A DNA stretch of 30,518 bases from JACJYC01 sp964558465 (GTDB lineage Bacteria; Bacteroidota; Bacteroidia; Chitinophagales; Saprospiraceae): contig CAZLEF010000086.1 in assembly GCA_964558465.1 (NCBI GenBank), forward strand, positions 1-30,518, given 5' to 3'. Made by a program: the position numbers and the translations under genes. Positions 1-9,231 of this stretch are shown here, piece by piece; position 1 is the stretch's first letter, and every line of letters starts with the position of its first letter. Under the pieces are notes generated by a model, which worked only from the letters and a program-made list of their open reading frames with translations, made no database searches and was not told the DNA's origin.

Positions 1-102
1 ATCAATCGAACCAATCGAACCAATCGAATCAATCGAACCAATCGAACCAATCGAATCAATCGAATCAATCGAATCAATCGAATCAATCGAATCAATCGAA
101 TC
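1..102. repeat. 9-bp tandem array, unit AATCGAAYC (at least 11 copies)
   Basis: Eleven uninterrupted 9-bp units run from 4 to 102, and the array may continue beyond the left window edge. Units are AATCGAACC or AATCGAATC, so only one position varies, and the CGA core is constant. The array sits about 35 bp upstream of the -7 box of the acyltransferase gene. The same unit recurs in inverted orientation at 1040-1066 and 19942-20067. Seen directly; function unknown. Confidence 0.95.
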
Positions 103-137
103 AAAGCTAACTACCAGTGTTTTCAGCGCCAGTCGTT

Positions 138-145
138 TATATTTG
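138..145 (+). promoter_or_regulatory. Putative Bacteroidota -7 box (TATATTTG)
   Basis: TATATTTG matches the Bacteroidota sigma-factor -7 consensus TAnnTTTG and ends 21 bp before the ATG at 167. No clear TTTG -33 element is visible at the usual distance. The box covers the alternative TTG codon at 143, which argues that this TTG is promoter sequence and that translation begins at 167. Confidence 0.55.
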
Positions 146-166
146 CACTCCATCCAGGCATTGATC

Positions 167-1033
167 ATGAACCAACTGCTTTACTACCTATTCATTAAAC
201 CGCTCAGTCTGTTCCCGCTTCCGGTTCTTTACAGGTTATCCGACCTGCTGTATGTATTATTATTTTACGTAGCCAAATACCGCAAAAAAATTGTGATAAC
301 CAATCTCCGGAATGCTTTTCCTGAAAAAAGCGAGGCTGAACGAATCCGGATTGCCCGGCGTTTTTACCGGCATTTTTGCGATCTGATGGTTGAATCCATC
401 CGCATTTTCAGCATTTCGAAGGCGGAGGCGGTCAGGCGGTGCAAGATCCTGAACCCTGAATTCCTGAACGCGTATGCAGACCAGGGGAAAAGTCTCATTT
501 GCGCCGGCGCGCATTACGCCAACTGGGAAATGGCTGCCGTCGGTTTCGACCCGCAGATCCGGCATTGGGTGGTGGGGATCTATTCTCCACTGAAAAACCC
601 TTATTTCAACCGGCTCATCCAGGCGTCCCGCACCCGTTACGGAACGGGCATCGCCAACCGCAAAAAGATCACAGAATTCATGGAAGAAAACCGCGAACGG
701 CTTGCGATCTATTTTTTTATGGGAGACCAATCGCCTTCTTCTCCGGAATTGAAACTGCATTGGACCACTTTTCTCAATCAGGAAACGGGGGTGGTCCTGG
801 GTGCTGAAAAATATGCCAAACTGTACGATTACCCGGTGGTGTACGTTCAATTGAGGAAAGTGAAACGCGGAAACTACGAAGCCACTTTTGTGCCGGTTGA
901 GGAGTCTCCTCAGACGGCCGAGCCGTTTTCCATCACCGAAAAACATGTGCGCATTCTCGAGGAAGAGATTTTCCGTGAACCGGCCTATTGGCTGTGGACA
1001 CACCGGAGATGGAAACACCGGAAGGGAAATTAA
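167..1033 (+). CDS. Lysophospholipid acyltransferase family protein (LpxL/HtrB-like)
   Basis: A 288-residue membrane-associated acyltransferase of the lipid A late-acyltransferase family, which moves a fatty acyl chain from acyl-ACP onto a lipid A precursor or related lipid at the inner membrane. Visible marks are a hydrophobic N-terminus (about residues 5-37), the catalytic HX4E motif at H116 to E121 within GAHYANWE, and the family's C-terminal PAYWLWTHRRWKHR block. Length fits the family (about 290-310). The ATG at 167 is preferred over an in-frame TTG at 143 because the TTG falls inside a -7 box. The gene is monocistronic, bounded by 9-bp repeats on both sides, and converges on parE 44 bp away. 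The exact acceptor and acyl chain cannot be read from sequence; ornithine-lipid or other acyltransferases of the same superfamily are alternatives. Confidence 0.88.
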   Translation: MNQLLYYLFIKPLSLFPLPVLYRLSDLLYVLLFYVAKYRKKIVITNLRNAFPEKSEAERIRIARRFYRHFCDLMVESIRIFSISKAEAVRRCKILNPEFLNAYADQGKSLICAGAHYANWEMAAVGFDPQIRHWVVGIYSPLKNPYFNRLIQASRTRYGTGIANRKKITEFMEENRERLAIYFFMGDQSPSSPELKLHWTTFLNQETGVVLGAEKYAKLYDYPVVYVQLRKVKRGNYEATFVPVEESPQTAEPFSITEKHVRILEEEIFREPAYWLWTHRRWKHRKGN

Positions 1034-1039
1034 ATAATG

Positions 1040-1066
1040 AATTCGATTGACTCGATTGATTCGATT
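1040..1066. repeat. Three inverted-orientation copies of the 9-bp unit
   Basis: Three 9-bp units ending in TCGATT (AATTCGATT, GACTCGATT, GATTCGATT) fill most of the 44-bp gap between the convergent acyltransferase and parE stops. They are the reverse complement of the array at 1-102, so the acyltransferase gene is bracketed by inverted copies that could pair in a long transcript (inference). Confidence 0.85.
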
Positions 1067-1077
1067 TACGGAATCAA

Positions 1078-2982
1078 TCAATCAAGCAAGGCTTCCGCCT
1101 CAACCACAACCGGCTCCTCTGCAACAGGTTCGGCCTCATCTATTTCAAACCGGAGGTTTTCGATGATAAAATCCTGGCGTTCCGGCGTATTTTTGCCCAT
1201 ATAATATTCCAGGATCCGGTCGATATTGGTTTCTTCTCCGATCACAACGGGTTCGAGGCGGATGTTCTCGCTGATGAAGTCCTTGAATTCGTTGGGCGAT
1301 ATTTCACCGAGGCCTTTAAAACGGGTGATCTCCGGTTTGCCGCGCAGTTTTTTGACGGCGGCCTCTCTTTCCGGTTCGCTGTAGCAATAAAAGGTTTGCT
1401 GTTTGTCGCGTACGCGGAAAAGAGGCGTTTCGAGGATATATAAATGGCCGTTTCGCACCAGTTCCGGGAAAAATTGAAGGAAAAAGGTAAGCAGTAAGAG
1501 GCGGATATGCATGCCGTCCACGTCGGCGTCGGTGGCGATGACGACGCGGTTGTACCTCAGGTTGTCGAGTCCGTCTTCGATGTCCAGCGCATGCTGGAGG
1601 AGGTTGAGTTCCTCATTTTCATACACCACCTTTTTAGTCATGCCGTAACAGTTGAGCGGTTTGCCCCGCAGGCTGAAAACGGCCTGGCTCTGCACATCCC
1701 GGGCCTTGGTGATGGAACCGCTGGCCGAATCGCCCTCTGTAATAAAAATGGTGGAAGCCAGGCGCAGGTCCTCTTCCACTTTGCGCTGTCCGTCATTGAA
1801 GTGAATGCGGCAGTCGCGCAGTTTTTTATTGTGGATATTGGCTTTTTTTGCCCGCTGGTTGGCCAGCTTTTTGATATCCGCAATTTCCTGGCGTTCGCGT
1901 TGGGATTGAAGAATACGCCGTTCCAGTTCCTTGGCGACTTCGGTATTTCGGTGCAGGAAATTATCCAGTTTTTCGGCGATGAAGTTCTTGACAAAGGTCC
2001 GGATGGTCGGAAGGCCGGGCCCCATATCGGTGGAGCCGAGTTTGGTTTTGGTCTGCGATTCAAAAACAGGTTCTTCGACCTTGAGGCTGACTGCCGCAAC
2101 GATGGAAGATAAAATATCCCGGCGATCGAAGTTCTTGCCGTAAAATTTCTGCAGGGTTTCCACCAGGGCTTCCCGGAATGCATTGAGGTGGCTGCCACCC
2201 TGGGTGGTGTTCTGGCCGTTGACGAAGGAATAATACTGCTCGCCGTAATGGTTGCCGTGGCTCATGGCCAGTTCGATATCCTCCCCTGTGAGGTGGATGA
2301 TGGGGTAACGCAGGTTATCCTGATTGGTTTTGTGTTCGAGTAAATCCAGCAGGCCGTTCCTGGAAACAAAAACCTCCCCGTTGAAATGGATCTTCAGCCC
2401 GGCATTCAGGTAGGCGTAATTCCAGAGCTGGCTTTCGATATATTCGTTTCTGAACTTGTATTTTTTGAAAATGGAATCGTCGGGCCTGAACCGGATTATC
2501 GTGCCGTTAGCTTCATTGGAGGAAAGCAATTTGTGGTCTTTAACCAGTTCGCCTTGTTTAAATTCCGCGATCTTGGTTTTGCCTTCGCGGATGGCCTGGA
2601 CTTTAAAATAATCGGAAAGCGCATTGACCGCTTTGGTGCCCACGCCGTTGAGCCCCACAGATTTTTTGAAGGCTTTGGAGTCGTATTTGCCGCCCGTGTT
2701 GATCTTGGAAACACAATCGATTACCTTGCCCAGGGGGATGCCGCGACCAAAATCCCGGACGGTGACCTCGCCGTTTTCCACCTGGATATCGATCGATTTG
2801 CCGTACCCCATCACATACTCGTCGATGGAATTGTCAATCACTTCCTTGATCAGTACGTAAATGCCATCGTCGGCGGCAGAGCCGTCGCCCAATTTGCCGA
2901 TGTACATGCCGGGGCGCATCCGGATATGCTCTTTCCAGTCCAGCGACCGGATATTTTCTTCGGTATAAGAAACGTGGGACAT
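1078..2982 (-). CDS. parE: DNA topoisomerase IV subunit B (ParE)
   Basis: A 634-residue type IIA topoisomerase ATPase subunit; with ParC it decatenates daughter chromosomes using ATP. The GHKL ATPase begins near residue 15: the N-box KEVIDNSIDE carries the presumed catalytic Glu47, DFGRGIP is at 77-83 and GLNGVGTKAV at 110-119. The transducer-domain QTK loop (ESQTKTKLGS) is at 308-317. The TOPRIM domain has EGDSASG at 416-422 and DADVDG at 485-490, both metal-binding. The opening SLDWKEHIRMRPGMYIGK and the short length, without the large insertion of proteobacterial GyrB, fit Bacteroidota ParE better than GyrB. The ATG at 2982 is chosen; an upstream TTG at 3024 overlaps the -7 box. parC is not adjacent in this window: the 3' neighbour is convergent and the 5' neighbour is a CHU_C protein. 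The C-terminal tail of about 20 residues is Glu/Val-rich. Confidence 0.93.
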   Translation of the reverse strand: MSHVSYTEENIRSLDWKEHIRMRPGMYIGKLGDGSAADDGIYVLIKEVIDNSIDEYVMGYGKSIDIQVENGEVTVRDFGRGIPLGKVIDCVSKINTGGKYDSKAFKKSVGLNGVGTKAVNALSDYFKVQAIREGKTKIAEFKQGELVKDHKLLSSNEANGTIIRFRPDDSIFKKYKFRNEYIESQLWNYAYLNAGLKIHFNGEVFVSRNGLLDLLEHKTNQDNLRYPIIHLTGEDIELAMSHGNHYGEQYYSFVNGQNTTQGGSHLNAFREALVETLQKFYGKNFDRRDILSSIVAAVSLKVEEPVFESQTKTKLGSTDMGPGLPTIRTFVKNFIAEKLDNFLHRNTEVAKELERRILQSQRERQEIADIKKLANQRAKKANIHNKKLRDCRIHFNDGQRKVEEDLRLASTIFITEGDSASGSITKARDVQSQAVFSLRGKPLNCYGMTKKVVYENEELNLLQHALDIEDGLDNLRYNRVVIATDADVDGMHIRLLLLTFFLQFFPELVRNGHLYILETPLFRVRDKQQTFYCYSEPEREAAVKKLRGKPEITRFKGLGEISPNEFKDFISENIRLEPVVIGEETNIDRILEYYMGKNTPERQDFIIENLRFEIDEAEPVAEEPVVVEAEALLD

Positions 2983-3021
2983 TGGTTGGCGTTTAATTCG
3001 CTTCAATTCAGATTTCTGTTG

Positions 3022-3029
3022 CAAATATA
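3022..3029 (-). promoter_or_regulatory. Putative -7 box for parE (TATATTTG)
   Basis: On the minus strand TATATTTG matches TAnnTTTG and lies 39 bp upstream of the parE ATG. A TTTG, a possible -33 element, stands 21 bp further upstream, a plausible spacing. It also explains why an upstream TTG start would be spurious. Confidence 0.6.
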
Positions 3030-3107
3030 GACAAAAATCAATTGAAAAAACAAATTGTTTTCGGGTTAAAGTTTATGTTGGTTGGTTCATGGTTGGCCTT
3101 TGGCTGT

Positions 3108-3135
3108 GAGTTGCGAGTTGTGAGTTGCGAGTTGT
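3108..3135. repeat. 7-bp tandem array (GAGTTGC/GAGTTGT x4)
   Basis: Four 7-bp units alternate GAGTTGC and GAGTTGT and end 4 bp before the stop codon of the CHU_C gene (minus strand). It is one of several heptamer arrays at gene 3' ends in this window. The rest of the gap up to parE holds only imperfect GGTTG-rich sequence. Confidence 0.85.
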
Positions 3136-3139
3136 CCCC

Positions 3140-6100
3140 TCACCTCCTCAACAAAACCACGTCTCCCTTGTACACCACTTTTTCTCCATCGATGAACTCG
3201 ATCTCTGCTGTATACACATAAACCCCTGAATTCAAGGGCAGGCCGTTATAATAGCCGTCCCATCCCTGCACGGGGTCGTTGGGCTGGAAGTTGAATTGTT
3301 CGTAAACCAGGTCTCCCCACCGGTTGAAGATCAGGAAACTGTTGATCTGCCGGATTTCACGTCCGCCAAAGATATAAAAGAGGTCGTTGTCGCCGTCGCC
3401 GTCCGGAGAAAAGCCATTGGGTATAAAAACATTCCTGGGTTTTCGCACAAATACCGCCAACCGGTCGGTATCGCTGCAGCCGTTGACATCCGTAACCGCG
3501 ACGTTGTAAATAGCGGACTCCCCGGGGCTGATCCCGCGGATCAACCCCGCCGGGGCATAATTCAGGCTATCCGGCTTCCAGACGACGCTGCCGATCTGAT
3601 CGTCTGTGCGGTTGACCAGTGCGATCAGTTGGATGGTATCGCCCAGATCCATGGTGTTTTCTCCGGAAACGAGGTTGGTGATCAGCTTTACATCCATCTG
3701 ATCTGGCTCGCCGATATGAAAAGAAAGCAGGGCTTCACAACCGGCGTTGTCCCGGATATTGACGGTATAAACCCCGGGTTGCAATGGGCCGAAGAAAGTC
3801 TGGCCGGTAAATATTCCGCCATTCAGCGAATAAACATACGGCGCCTGGCCGCCCTGTACAGAATCCATCCGGATATAACCGTCATTTGCCTGAAAGCAGG
3901 TGATCGGGATAACGGAAGCAAAGGGTTCCAAAAAATCCATTGCTGCGGTTACGGTCACGTCATCCGAGGCAGTGCAACCGGTTGCCGGGTCGGTGACCAG
4001 CAAGGTATACGTACCGGCCGCGGCGACTTCCGTTACCGGAATATCCGCATCCGCCGGAGGGTTGCCGGCCGGGCCGGTCCATTGATACTGCAACCCGGCT
4101 GTGGTCCGGCTGCTGCCGATGCTGGCCTCGCTCAAATCGCAACCCAGTGCAATATCGGGGCCTGCGTCGGCCACCGGATCGGGATTGATCCGGACGGAAA
4201 CCTGGGCAAAATCGTCCGGACAAGGCGCCTCGCCCATGACGGTATACCCGAAAGTGTACAAACCTGGCGCCTGGTTCGTTGTGGCGAAGGCGCCGCCGCC
4301 TGCATCAAACGCGTTGCCGGTGGACGGCTGGGCAGAAACTTCCGTCCAGGTCCCGCCCGGCATGGCCTGATCCAGCAATCCTGCCAGGTCCACCACCACG
4401 CTCTCGCTTCGGCAAAATGCGGGTTGCCCGGCCGGATTGCCGGCGGAAACGGGTTGACTGACCTGTATGGCCAGGGCCGCAGGAATGGTCACCGGGCACA
4501 AAGGACTGGCCGGGTTGAAAACACTGTCGATCCGGATCAATGTGCTGGAATCCAGCAAAATATTCCAGGTTTCGCCGTCCAACACGCCCCCGAGCCACTG
4601 GCTTTGACTGTTGTAAGTAACCAGCAGATCAACCGGGGTCTGCTGTCCGGCAATATTGAAAACAATTTCTGACATTTCACCCCTGCAAAACAAAGGCGTG
4701 GTTTGCCAGGTCAGGGCAATATCCGGGCAGGCCCCGGTTTCGCAATTTGCACTGAATTCAATGTTCCGGCAGGGCAGGGCAGGGTCCGACCACCGCACAG
4801 TCAAGGCGCCGCCTTCTCCGGGCATCAGACCGGTGACCTGCCAGGTGGTATCTGAAAGGGCGGCGCCTGTTCCCGCTCCGGTATATTCCAGGCTTGTCAC
4901 TGGGATCACGTCCGTTTGGCTCCAACTGAAGATCAGCCGGTCCAACCCCGGCGTACATTGGATCTGTGGCGCGGTGAACGGCGACAGTACGGTCACGGAC
5001 CCGGTGAGGGTGTCGCTCCGGCATCCGTTCTCTTCCGTCCAAAGTTCGAGGTCGTAAAGGCCGGGGTCGGCCCAGGATAAGGTATGCGGCCCCGGGCCGG
5101 AAAACGGGTCTGCACCGGCCTTCCAGTGGTAAAGCGCGTCGGGTCCGGCAACGCCGGTAAACGTCCATAATGCATTTTGCCCGGTACAAAGGCTGTCGGG
5201 CGCTGTAAAGGCTGCCTGCGGCCGGTTGAAAACAGCCACTTCCAGGCTGTCGCTGAAAACACAAATATCTTTGGTGAAAACCGCCCGGATGACGGTTGTT
5301 TGGCCTGCCAGACCGGCGTCAACGGTCCACAGCGCCCCCTGAACGCCGGCGCCCGACCATTGCAGCGTACCGCCCGCCGTATCGCCTTGAATAGTCGCTT
5401 CAAGCGGCAGACTAACAGGGGCGCCATCGTAACAAATGTCGGCCAATGGGGCAACAGAAAGGTTGATCGCCGGACAGAGAGGGGTGCTGCAGGTCAGTTC
5501 AGACCGGGTGTCCGGACATTGGCCTTCCCCTTCGGCGACTACCTCAACGGTGACCGAACTGCCCTGAGCCAATCCCGTGAACAAGATCGCGGTGTCGCCC
5601 GTCACTTGTCCGGGAGGTCCGCTTAAAACATTTACCTCATACCCCGCTGCACCGGATACCGGGGGCCAATAGAAGCGGATGTCTTCAAAGCCGGTCTCGC
5701 AACGGATCTGCGCCGTATCCGCCGATTGGGCAACCTGCACGGTACTGAACAGGGTATCCGACTGGCATCCGTCCCGGCTAGCCACCAGGCTTACCGTGAA
5801 TTCTCCGGGTTGATCCCAGTATACCTGATAACCGGCAGCGGATGAACCGGCTACTGTGCCGCCGTCCCAATTCCAATCCAGAATTACGTTATCTCCGGCG
5901 TCCACAGAAAAAAGAACGGCCGCCGTATCTGCCTGGCAGAGGCTGTCGGGCAGAGTGAAACCGGCAGTTGGCGGCGGCAACACCTCTACCAGAAGGCTAT
6001 CCGAAACCACACATCCTCCGGCGTCTACCGTAGCGGTAATCCAGTTTTCCTGGCCGGCCATATCCGGTGTTATACGGACGGAGGGTTGGCCGGGGTCGAT

Positions 6101-8809
6101 AATCCCGGGACCGGACCAGGTAAGGCTATAGGTTAAGGCAGAATCCAGCAACAAGGAATAGTCGATGGTGATGGTGTCGGCTTCTCCGGCGTTCACACAC
6201 CTGGGTGGCAGGAGCTCAAAATCGATCAGATCGGGTGAACAGGGCAACGCTTCGCAAAAAAGCAGGGATGTATTTCCGGGGCAGGAATTGCCGCTTATGG
6301 TCACCAGTTCCACCTGAACCATTTCGCCCGGTTGGAGAATAGGGATCCGGTAACTGGTATCGGAAGTGACTTCGCCGTTGGGTCCTACGAGGACATAAAC
6401 GACATAAGCTTGCCCGTTGGGCACCTGATTCCAGGAGAATTCGACAGAAGTCAGGGTGGGGTCGCAGACGACCATGGGGGTATCTATGGGGGCGTCGATA
6501 TGGATCGGTTGGAAAAAAGGTTTTGAAACGCAGCCCAATTGTTCCAGTTGCAAAGTAACCGTGTGGGAATCCGTTTCGGTCCAGGTCAATCCGAAATCAT
6601 CCGGCGGCGTACCAGAGGTAACGACCCCACCGTCAAAATCCCAGAGGAAGTTGAAAGACAAATTAGAATTTCCCAGAAAATTGACCAGGGCGGTATCGCC
6701 CAGGCAAACATTATTATCCATCAGAAAAGCAGGTACCGGGAACTTGGATACAAAGATCGAATCGGTGGCGGTATAAGCGCAATCCCCTTCCTGGTAGGTA
6801 TAGGTAAAGCGGTTGTAACCCGGCAGTGCAGTAAAGGGTGAAAACGCACCCTCGCTGGAATTGATGATCCCCTGCCCGGTCCATAGGCCGGCGCCTGCCC
6901 CCGAACCGCCGGTCGTGATTGCCTGCACATTAAAAAAACCTGAAGTGTCGGGCAGAAAGCAGTACACATCCGGCGCGATAATCTGCAACTGGACATCCGG
7001 GCAGCCGGAACAATCTTCCCGGACAACAATGGAAATACTGTCGTTGTATATGCAATTGCCGATGGCGTAGTGCAGGTATACGGAATGATCGCCGGGGCCT
7101 GCCAGTTCCGGGTTGAATACGTTCAGGCCGGGGTCCGTGATGCCGGGGCCCGACCAGGTCAGCGTTCCGCCGGGAGGGCTTACGCCTGCCGAAATGGATA
7201 CGGGGCCTGAAAAAGTATCCAGGCAGATCGTATCGACGGCCAGCACATCGATGATCGCGGGCGGGCAAGCCTGCGCCGTGCAACTGACCAGCGAACTGGT
7301 CGTATTGCCGCAAGGCGTATTGCCCAGGGCAACGATCTGGATGCTGACCGTTTCACCCGGATCCAGATTGCTGACCAGGAACGTATTACCGGATAAGGCG
7401 CCGGTCTGGCCACTGGCCACGATCGCCTGGTAACCCGCGGCGTTGGGCGCCGGGTTCCACTGAAAAAGGACCGAACCGGTGGAGCCGCCGGCGCAAAAGG
7501 GTTGCGGTACGCCGGGCGCCGCAGTGATGACCACGGTATTGTTATGCTCGACGATACAAGGGAAATCACCCACCCGGTAGTTGATCAGGTGGGGTCCGGC
7601 CGGATAGGCAGCAGGGTTAAAGGCCGCAACCGGCAAACCGTCGACCGTCCAGACTCCGCCCTGGGTGGCGTCCGGCGCCAGCAGATCATTGAGTACGATG
7701 GGCGCTGCATTCGAACAGATCTCATCGAATGTGCTCCAGTTTGCCACCGGCAAGGGATCGATAACGATGGTTTGTGTGGAAGATTCGGTGCAAATGCCGT
7801 TGGTGACCGTGTACGTGATCTGGTGCGGGCCCGGCCCGTAAAATCCGGGATCAAACACCGTTTCGGGGTTGCCGTTTACCGTCCAGGAACCTCCGGGGGT
7901 CGAACCAGGCAAAAGCAGGGTGTTTAACGCGAAGGGCAATGAAAAAGGGCATAGATCCTGGGGCGCCTCAAAATCCGCATTGAATTCGATCAACTGGACG
8001 GTCACCTGATCAGTGGCTTCACATATTTCGCCCAGGAAAAGGTCGTCGATGGCAAAATCATTGCCGCTTAAGGCCGTATTTTGATTAACGATGCAAATCT
8101 CTACCGAAGAAGCTGCGCCGGAATTCCAGGTTTCAAAAAACTGCGACCAGTTGCAGGTAGCGGCGGGCGCATTAAAAATGTTACCGATCAACTGGCCGTT
8201 GACGGAGATCTGCAATTGTGCCGGTGAGCCGCTGACCACCGACATGACCCAGGCCCCGATGGCATAATTGGTATTGGGAAGTATGGCAACGGTCTGGCAT
8301 AAAACCTCCTGATTGGCCACACCAGCCCCATTGACCACCATCATGCCGCCGCCGCCCGTATGGTCGGTGCAACTGGCAAAATTGGTATGGGTCGAACTGG
8401 GGTTGGAAGCTACGGCGTATTGGCCTTCATTGGTCAGCAAACCAAAGGTTCCACCTGTACCCGGTATATAATCGCTGGTGAAATTGCCGAACCCGTTGCT
8501 GAAATCGCCGTTGAGGATCAGGTTGTCGCCGGATAAAGCTTGCACGGTGACCTCGTAGGTGGTGGTAACATCGACGACTGCCTGCGTGATCAGGCTGTTC
8601 GGTTGGCTGAGGCCGGCTGCGGGTGTCCAGCTTACGCCGATAACCGGCTCACTGGCAACCGCCTGCAAAGTAGCGACGCCTCCTGGTTCACAGACAATTA
8701 AAGGGCTGGCAGAAGCCGTTACGGATAAGGTGCAGGGTGGAAGGTCAGGGGTAACTTCAGTCATCCGGAAAACGACCCCCAGGATCGAAAAAAATAATAG
8801 TTTGTTCAT
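3140..8809 (-). CDS. Giant multi-Ig/PKD/FnIII protein with type B T9SS sorting domain (CHU_C)
   Basis: A 1889-residue, probably secreted or surface-attached protein. The last ~98 residues, from NVFIPNGFSPDGDGDND through FNRWG and WDG to the end (VVLLRR), are a typical gliding-motility CHU_C domain, the type B signal for the type IX secretion system. The rest is modular: a galactose-binding or CBM-like N-terminal domain (about 95-264), FnIII-like modules starting near 440, 782, 1036 and 1285, Ig-like modules with a WSGPGI-type signature after each, and PKD-like modules near 690, 948 and 1199. Paired cysteines recur. No catalytic domain is evident, so adhesion or matrix function is inferred. 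ATG 8809 starts the signal-like MNKLLFFSILGVVF, but an Arg follows and no AxA cleavage site is obvious. ATG 8833 is the only other choice, because a TGA immediately precedes it. Confidence 0.9.
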   Translation of the reverse strand: MNKLLFFSILGVVFRMTEVTPDLPPCTLSVTASASPLIVCEPGGVATLQAVASEPVIGVSWTPAAGLSQPNSLITQAVVDVTTTYEVTVQALSGDNLILNGDFSNGFGNFTSDYIPGTGGTFGLLTNEGQYAVASNPSSTHTNFASCTDHTGGGGMMVVNGAGVANQEVLCQTVAILPNTNYAIGAWVMSVVSGSPAQLQISVNGQLIGNIFNAPAATCNWSQFFETWNSGAASSVEICIVNQNTALSGNDFAIDDLFLGEICEATDQVTVQLIEFNADFEAPQDLCPFSLPFALNTLLLPGSTPGGSWTVNGNPETVFDPGFYGPGPHQITYTVTNGICTESSTQTIVIDPLPVANWSTFDEICSNAAPIVLNDLLAPDATQGGVWTVDGLPVAAFNPAAYPAGPHLINYRVGDFPCIVEHNNTVVITAAPGVPQPFCAGGSTGSVLFQWNPAPNAAGYQAIVASGQTGALSGNTFLVSNLDPGETVSIQIVALGNTPCGNTTSSLVSCTAQACPPAIIDVLAVDTICLDTFSGPVSISAGVSPPGGTLTWSGPGITDPGLNVFNPELAGPGDHSVYLHYAIGNCIYNDSISIVVREDCSGCPDVQLQIIAPDVYCFLPDTSGFFNVQAITTGGSGAGAGLWTGQGIINSSEGAFSPFTALPGYNRFTYTYQEGDCAYTATDSIFVSKFPVPAFLMDNNVCLGDTALVNFLGNSNLSFNFLWDFDGGVVTSGTPPDDFGLTWTETDSHTVTLQLEQLGCVSKPFFQPIHIDAPIDTPMVVCDPTLTSVEFSWNQVPNGQAYVVYVLVGPNGEVTSDTSYRIPILQPGEMVQVELVTISGNSCPGNTSLLFCEALPCSPDLIDFELLPPRCVNAGEADTITIDYSLLLDSALTYSLTWSGPGIIDPGQPSVRITPDMAGQENWITATVDAGGCVVSDSLLVEVLPPPTAGFTLPDSLCQADTAAVLFSVDAGDNVILDWNWDGGTVAGSSAAGYQVYWDQPGEFTVSLVASRDGCQSDTLFSTVQVAQSADTAQIRCETGFEDIRFYWPPVSGAAGYEVNVLSGPPGQVTGDTAILFTGLAQGSSVTVEVVAEGEGQCPDTRSELTCSTPLCPAINLSVAPLADICYDGAPVSLPLEATIQGDTAGGTLQWSGAGVQGALWTVDAGLAGQTTVIRAVFTKDICVFSDSLEVAVFNRPQAAFTAPDSLCTGQNALWTFTGVAGPDALYHWKAGADPFSGPGPHTLSWADPGLYDLELWTEENGCRSDTLTGSVTVLSPFTAPQIQCTPGLDRLIFSWSQTDVIPVTSLEYTGAGTGAALSDTTWQVTGLMPGEGGALTVRWSDPALPCRNIEFSANCETGACPDIALTWQTTPLFCRGEMSEIVFNIAGQQTPVDLLVTYNSQSQWLGGVLDGETWNILLDSSTLIRIDSVFNPASPLCPVTIPAALAIQVSQPVSAGNPAGQPAFCRSESVVVDLAGLLDQAMPGGTWTEVSAQPSTGNAFDAGGGAFATTNQAPGLYTFGYTVMGEAPCPDDFAQVSVRINPDPVADAGPDIALGCDLSEASIGSSRTTAGLQYQWTGPAGNPPADADIPVTEVAAAGTYTLLVTDPATGCTASDDVTVTAAMDFLEPFASVIPITCFQANDGYIRMDSVQGGQAPYVYSLNGGIFTGQTFFGPLQPGVYTVNIRDNAGCEALLSFHIGEPDQMDVKLITNLVSGENTMDLGDTIQLIALVNRTDDQIGSVVWKPDSLNYAPAGLIRGISPGESAIYNVAVTDVNGCSDTDRLAVFVRKPRNVFIPNGFSPDGDGDNDLFYIFGGREIRQINSFLIFNRWGDLVYEQFNFQPNDPVQGWDGYYNGLPLNSGVYVYTAEIEFIDGEKVVYKGDVVLLRR

Positions 8810-9013
8810 CTCAATTGGGCTGAGTGTATCCATTCAAATCGCATCCATACGCGTAAACCAAGGGGGGATTCTGATTGTAATGTCAGCTACGGTATCCGGA
8901 AGAGAAAGGGTGGCCGGGAGAGGGGATGATATGCCCCCTCACTCATTTCCTTTTCTCTTCGAGACCTGGTAAAATAACCGTTCATTGACGGTTTTGTGGT
9001 TCGACAGGCAGGG

Positions 9014-9021
9014 CAAAGGTA
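9014..9021 (-). promoter_or_regulatory. Putative -7 box (TACCTTTG) for the CHU_C gene
   Basis: On the minus strand TACCTTTG fits TAnnTTTG. It would give the giant CHU_C gene a leader of roughly 180-200 nt, unusually long for this window. The identical octamer precedes the DinB-like and bglX genes. The 8834-9231 gap contains no credible gene; besides this box and the one at 9204-9211 I see only a weak 6-bp hairpin at 8976-8993. Confidence 0.45.
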
Positions 9022-9203
9022 TGATAAATATTTTTATATCTTACCTGTGAATTCTATACAAAACCTGGATAATATACGTACTCCGGCAGACAAAGTTTCA
9101 AATCATTCCGGAGAAAAGGATGAAACATTCGCCGTTTGAAGCTGTTTATTTTATTGCGTTGGGGGAGTGACAATTGTCATGCGCTGGAATCTCAAATTCG
9201 TTG

Positions 9204-9211
9204 TAACTTTG
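9204..9211 (+). promoter_or_regulatory. Putative -7 box (TAACTTTG) for the ferredoxin-NADP reductase gene
   Basis: TAACTTTG fits TAnnTTTG and ends 20 bp before the ATG at 9232. It supports that ATG over the longer TTG-initiated reading frame from 9136. No well-spaced TTTG -33 box is seen; the nearest TTG (9174) is 27 bp upstream. Confidence 0.55.
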
Positions 9212-9231
9212 CCCCCTTATTTACAATTAAA

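Noticed and set aside
1..102. CRISPR array
   Set aside because: The 9-bp units are contiguous and have no unique spacers; no cas genes are present.
143..166. Upstream TTG start for the acyltransferase
   Set aside because: The TTG is within a TATATTTG -7 box, so it probably precedes the transcript start.
9120..9170. 16-codon ORF with a purine-rich leader upstream of the reductase gene
   Set aside because: It lies upstream of the likely promoter, is very short and has no similarity I recognise.
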